From NCBI GenBank assembly GCA_002731195.1, contig PCAI01000029.1:15047-21373 (forward strand): 6,327 bases of DNA, read 5' to 3'. Source of the DNA: Methanobacteriota archaeon (lineage in GTDB: Archaea > Thermoplasmatota > Poseidoniia > Poseidoniales > Thalassarchaeaceae). How positions within the stretch are numbered: position 1 is the stretch's first letter; every line of letters starts with the position of its first letter. Below, piece by piece: positions 4,701 through 6,327 of the stretch. The notes under the pieces are model-generated. The model was not told the DNA's origin. It ran no database searches and saw nothing but the letters and a program-made list of their open reading frames with translations. The position numbers and the translations under genes are program-made.

Positions 4701-6327
4701 CAAGCATCTCAATATGATTCTACTATGATGGTAAATATGAGAAATTGGGGTACTTATGATGATGAAGGAACTAACTATACCTTTACAGTATCTTTCTATA
4801 CTCTTGATTCTGACGGTGATGGCTGGTGGGATCAATTAGAGAATGATTGTGGTACTGATCCAATGGATAGTAACAGTACACCTGCTGATTATGACGGCGA
4901 TGGACTATGCGACTCGTTAGATGATGACATCGACAATGATGGAGTGCCTAACAATGAAGATGCAATGGACTTCGATGAAAACTCTTCACTAGATATGGAC
5001 GGAGATGGAATCTCTGATTTGGACGATGATGACATCGATGGCGATGGTTGGTCTAATTACCAAGAACAATTATGCCTAGGTGATGCTTACAATGGAACAG
5101 ATCAACCTGAAGCTTGGGAAGATGCAAACATTATGCCCGAAGATTATGATGATGACGGTCTTTGTGACTTGATAATTGGTACATCTGCATGGGACAATGA
5201 TCCAGTAGGACACATTGACATGGACAGCGATAATGACGGCTACGATGATATCGATTCTTCTGGAAATGTTTTGGATCAATTCCCTCTAAACGCTACAGAA
5301 TGGTATGATACAGACATGGACAGAATAGGCAACAATGTTGATTCTGATGACGATGGTGATGGACACGACGATGTTGATGAAATAGCATGTCTCTCAGATC
5401 CATTAATGTCAACAAGTCAACCTGTAGATAGTGATGGAGATACAATATGTGATCCATTAGATGATGACAATGACAATGATGGTGTGAATAACACAGATGA
5501 TTGGGATGAATTCAACCCTCTAGAGTGGGCGGATAGTGATGGTGACGGATACGGTGACAATGCTGACATGGACGATGACAACGATGGATGGTGGGATTCC
5601 TGTGAAGAAATTGATTGGTTGAATGCAGATGGTATTCAATCCATCTACAACTTCCCAAACAATGCAACAATGCCTTCTAATTGTCCTGACCAAGTAGACG
5701 CATTCCAGTATGATACTACTGAATGGGTAGATACAGACGGTGATGGAGAAGGAGACAATGCAGATACTAATGATGATGGTGATGCTTGGTCGGATGCTGA
5801 TGAGATTGCATGCTTAACAAACCCCTTATCACAAACGAATACTCCTTTGGAGGATGGAACAGTCTTCCTTGGAGTGCCAACAGATTTTGATGGTGATGGA
5901 GTATGCGATGTTGTAGACACTGACGATGATGGCGATGGTTTTGATGATGTAGATGATGCATTCCCAGAAGACGCTGGGGAAAATGCTGACTTTGACGGTG
6001 ACGGAATTGGTGACTATGCTGATCTAGATCTAGATGGTGATGGTTGGTTAAATACTGAAGAAGAAGGATGTCTTAAAGATGATGGCTCATATTATGATCC
6101 ATTGGATGCATTCGATGTCCCTTCAGATAATGATAATGATCACGATATATTAGGAGTACAAGCTTGTGACGCCAACGACCCTGATGATGATAACGATTTG
6201 GTCATGGATGTTGATGATGCATTCCCGTTAGACAGGAACGAGCAATATGACTTTGATGGTGATGGATTAGGAGATGATTCTGATAATGATGATGATAACG
6301 ATGGTTGGTTAGATATAACTGAACTAC
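1674..6327 (+). CDS. Giant secreted surface protein: signal peptide, PPC-like beta-sandwich domains, TSP3 array (3' partial)
   Basis: The frame is open from the ATG to the window edge (1551 complete codons, no stop). Residues 1-26 form a Sec signal peptide. Residues about 81-1044 form roughly seven beta-sandwich domains resembling bacterial pre-peptidase C-terminal (PPC) domains; several show a (D/N)D-x-YxxxVP core such as DDMDVYAVSVPENF. From residue 1045 onward the sequence is TSP3 calcium-binding repeats. Cysteines are frequent and often close together (CDYWC, CYYC), and about 25 N-x-S/T sequons are present, as expected for an exported, possibly glycosylated protein. No catalytic motif is visible, so a structural, adhesive or binding role is inferred. 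By analogy with the first protein, a membrane anchor probably follows downstream. The start could instead be the in-frame GTG at 1665; ATG gives the more typical signal peptide. The frame is closed upstream by TAA at 1629. Confidence 0.9.
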   Translation, partial: MNKQTTRSLSLALLMIAAAFLPLLSAQIDPAELQEDRDAAFAPPSPCLGADACRGYDSGVSPSDQINLTEDFDWLDGVETNSYPGQINATGYAYNTEDGRDVYQLDMQPGYGVTFEISWNGSTTFAFMGAIGEVDQMTYWSSGWMYGYNAQSGTSSISFSTSADPGCDMVYSYGSCGENIDLLGGLIALQVACYYCSSTLSNIPDYTMNISVFPADGGAAGDTETPMMNPLLSMPDEPFSWSYQTDTFTLDGSQEALVEITSCDYWCPSESTVDITLPDGTVDSFGYWANGYTGIIANYSDAGEYTVEKMDSYGDGGFGVDVGISIGNFSGFLTGDMFNLYDAASGHVNQTDDMDVYAVSVPENFYSNITVSWDADADLDVWLYSDAELTSLFDYSASYDNPEFIENGQTQGGQMFFVAVQYYSASTATHAGYTVELGLEPGSPPPCWFQDDAWSGIDAGDEASDALNIDDIGVNEFTGMLCQGYDDNDYFEITVPAYHGLWASLDWGYENESIDGQLYFYQYMDLGYSAFVSSSTGLWDMQAVATNESYSWTNNLASDSTIWLGVMVSSLPEDYEMNYTISYSIYNATEEPVESVYQNDGLLDDFMDAGDDYATAMELMPMNQTFEGYGHDSFDTYDYYKMYVPTNYAMEITVDFPEQNDIDISLLYLNPTWGYYYTISSSYNYNPEVVSSNYDYNDMEVWLRVMTDRGSGNYEVNINMWTPGLDPGSSQDDCGTGTDMDSAYFAGGTNGNMGSWANESTTAGLNPEDPTNHTGGICEFWLDSGWDQYDVTHIPVPVGSYAMINTTVLTPGAYVYAYMTMCQVQHEDCSGTNPMYYAGPLCGYVTYDSGSCESNSGLWPVGQLDINGFNGWISMYVYTYSANVTYEMDITFPPLSELEGGVQNDANSGQDAGPGIFTAVHVNDHMNASQTDMLTNDSVLEWEGWSMAGLDSTDRYSFDVPANSGVDIFLDCGYDVPDRWCILDVFNSAGGQIAGSYYTSGYQQYNTTSQASQYDSTMMVNMRNWGTYDDEGTNYTFTVSFYTLDSDGDGWWDQLENDCGTDPMDSNSTPADYDGDGLCDSLDDDIDNDGVPNNEDAMDFDENSSLDMDGDGISDLDDDDIDGDGWSNYQEQLCLGDAYNGTDQPEAWEDANIMPEDYDDDGLCDLIIGTSAWDNDPVGHIDMDSDNDGYDDIDSSGNVLDQFPLNATEWYDTDMDRIGNNVDSDDDGDGHDDVDEIACLSDPLMSTSQPVDSDGDTICDPLDDDNDNDGVNNTDDWDEFNPLEWADSDGDGYGDNADMDDDNDGWWDSCEEIDWLNADGIQSIYNFPNNATMPSNCPDQVDAFQYDTTEWVDTDGDGEGDNADTNDDGDAWSDADEIACLTNPLSQTNTPLEDGTVFLGVPTDFDGDGVCDVVDTDDDGDGFDDVDDAFPEDAGENADFDGDGIGDYADLDLDGDGWLNTEEEGCLKDDGSYYDPLDAFDVPSDNDNDHDILGVQACDANDPDDDNDLVMDVDDAFPLDRNEQYDFDGDGLGDDSDNDDDNDGWLDITEL
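1914..4805 (+). other. Tandem PPC-like beta-sandwich domains of the second protein
   Basis: By eye, domains span approximately residues 81-213, 215-330, 335-443, 447-589, 597-731, 732-898 and 903-1044. Recurrent features are an opening Asp/Gly-rich segment (DAGDEASDA, DAGDDYATA, NSGQDAG), a DxYxxxVP strand (DVYAVSVP, DYFEITVP, DYYKMYVP, DRYSFDVP) and a closing YxVxI/V strand. The second domain differs: it has paired cysteines and ends in DSYGDGGF (residues 311-318), a motif seen in other secreted marine proteins. PPC domains usually flank secreted enzymes, but here only the repeats are seen. Assignment to PPC rests on these strand patterns and needs a profile search. Confidence 0.55.
4806..6326 (+). 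repeat. TSP3 super-repeat array of the second protein, variable unit length
   Basis: The same super-unit as in the first protein recurs with boundaries at 4806-5012 (enters at unit position 7), 5013-5327, 5328-5552, 5553-5750, 5751-6008, 6009-6269 and a partial unit from 6270. The corresponding lengths are 69 (75 in register), 105, 75, 66, 86 and 87 residues. Every complete unit keeps two cysteines, but the distance between them varies: 20, 30, 20, 27, 31 and 32 residues. Calcium loops (DSDGDGWWD, DYDGDGLCD, DFDGDGVCD) are intact. The array continues past the window edge. Confidence 0.85.

Overview
The window holds two same-strand fragments of large, acidic, AT-rich surface-protein genes, separated by about 311 bases of very AT-rich DNA. 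The first (bases 1-1362) is the C-terminal part of a protein whose start lies upstream. The second (1674 to beyond 6327) has its N-terminus here but runs off the right edge. No catalytic domain, RNA gene, mobile element or CRISPR array could be supported.

The likely source is an archaeon, most plausibly a marine planktonic euryarchaeon of the Marine Group II/III (Poseidoniales-like) type. This is an inference from four things: a TATA-like box at archaeal spacing ahead of gene 2 with no Shine-Dalgarno; a single C-terminal membrane anchor with an acidic cytoplasmic tail on gene 1, which suits a cell without an outer membrane; giant secreted proteins made of PPC-like and thrombospondin type 3 (TSP3) modules; and a C-terminal GWLWDP...EEWVPE tail that I associate, from memory, with that group. 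A bacterium with similar TSP3 proteins is not formally excluded.

Layout: 1-1005 is a tandem array of TSP3-type calcium-binding units with an exact 75-residue (225-base) period. 1006-1059 is a short stalk, 1060-1119 a transmembrane helix and 1120-1359 an acidic cytoplasmic tail. 1363-1389 is a terminator-like hairpin with a T-tract. 1390-1632 is AT-rich non-coding DNA containing a 13-base direct repeat at 20-base spacing. 1633-1640 is the probable TATA box of gene 2. Gene 2 opens with a Sec signal peptide (1674-1751), continues with about seven beta-sandwich (PPC-like) domains to about 4805, and then enters the same class of Cys-paired TSP3 super-unit (4806-6326), here with variable-length insertions.

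The two genes probably encode related cell-surface proteins (adhesion, stalk or display roles) that rely on calcium-stiffened rods, with one disulfide predicted per unit. The most interesting structure is the higher-order repeat itself. The spacing between its two cysteines is fixed at 20 residues in protein 1 and varies from 20 to 32 in protein 2. The one shortened unit in protein 1 has lost both cysteines together.
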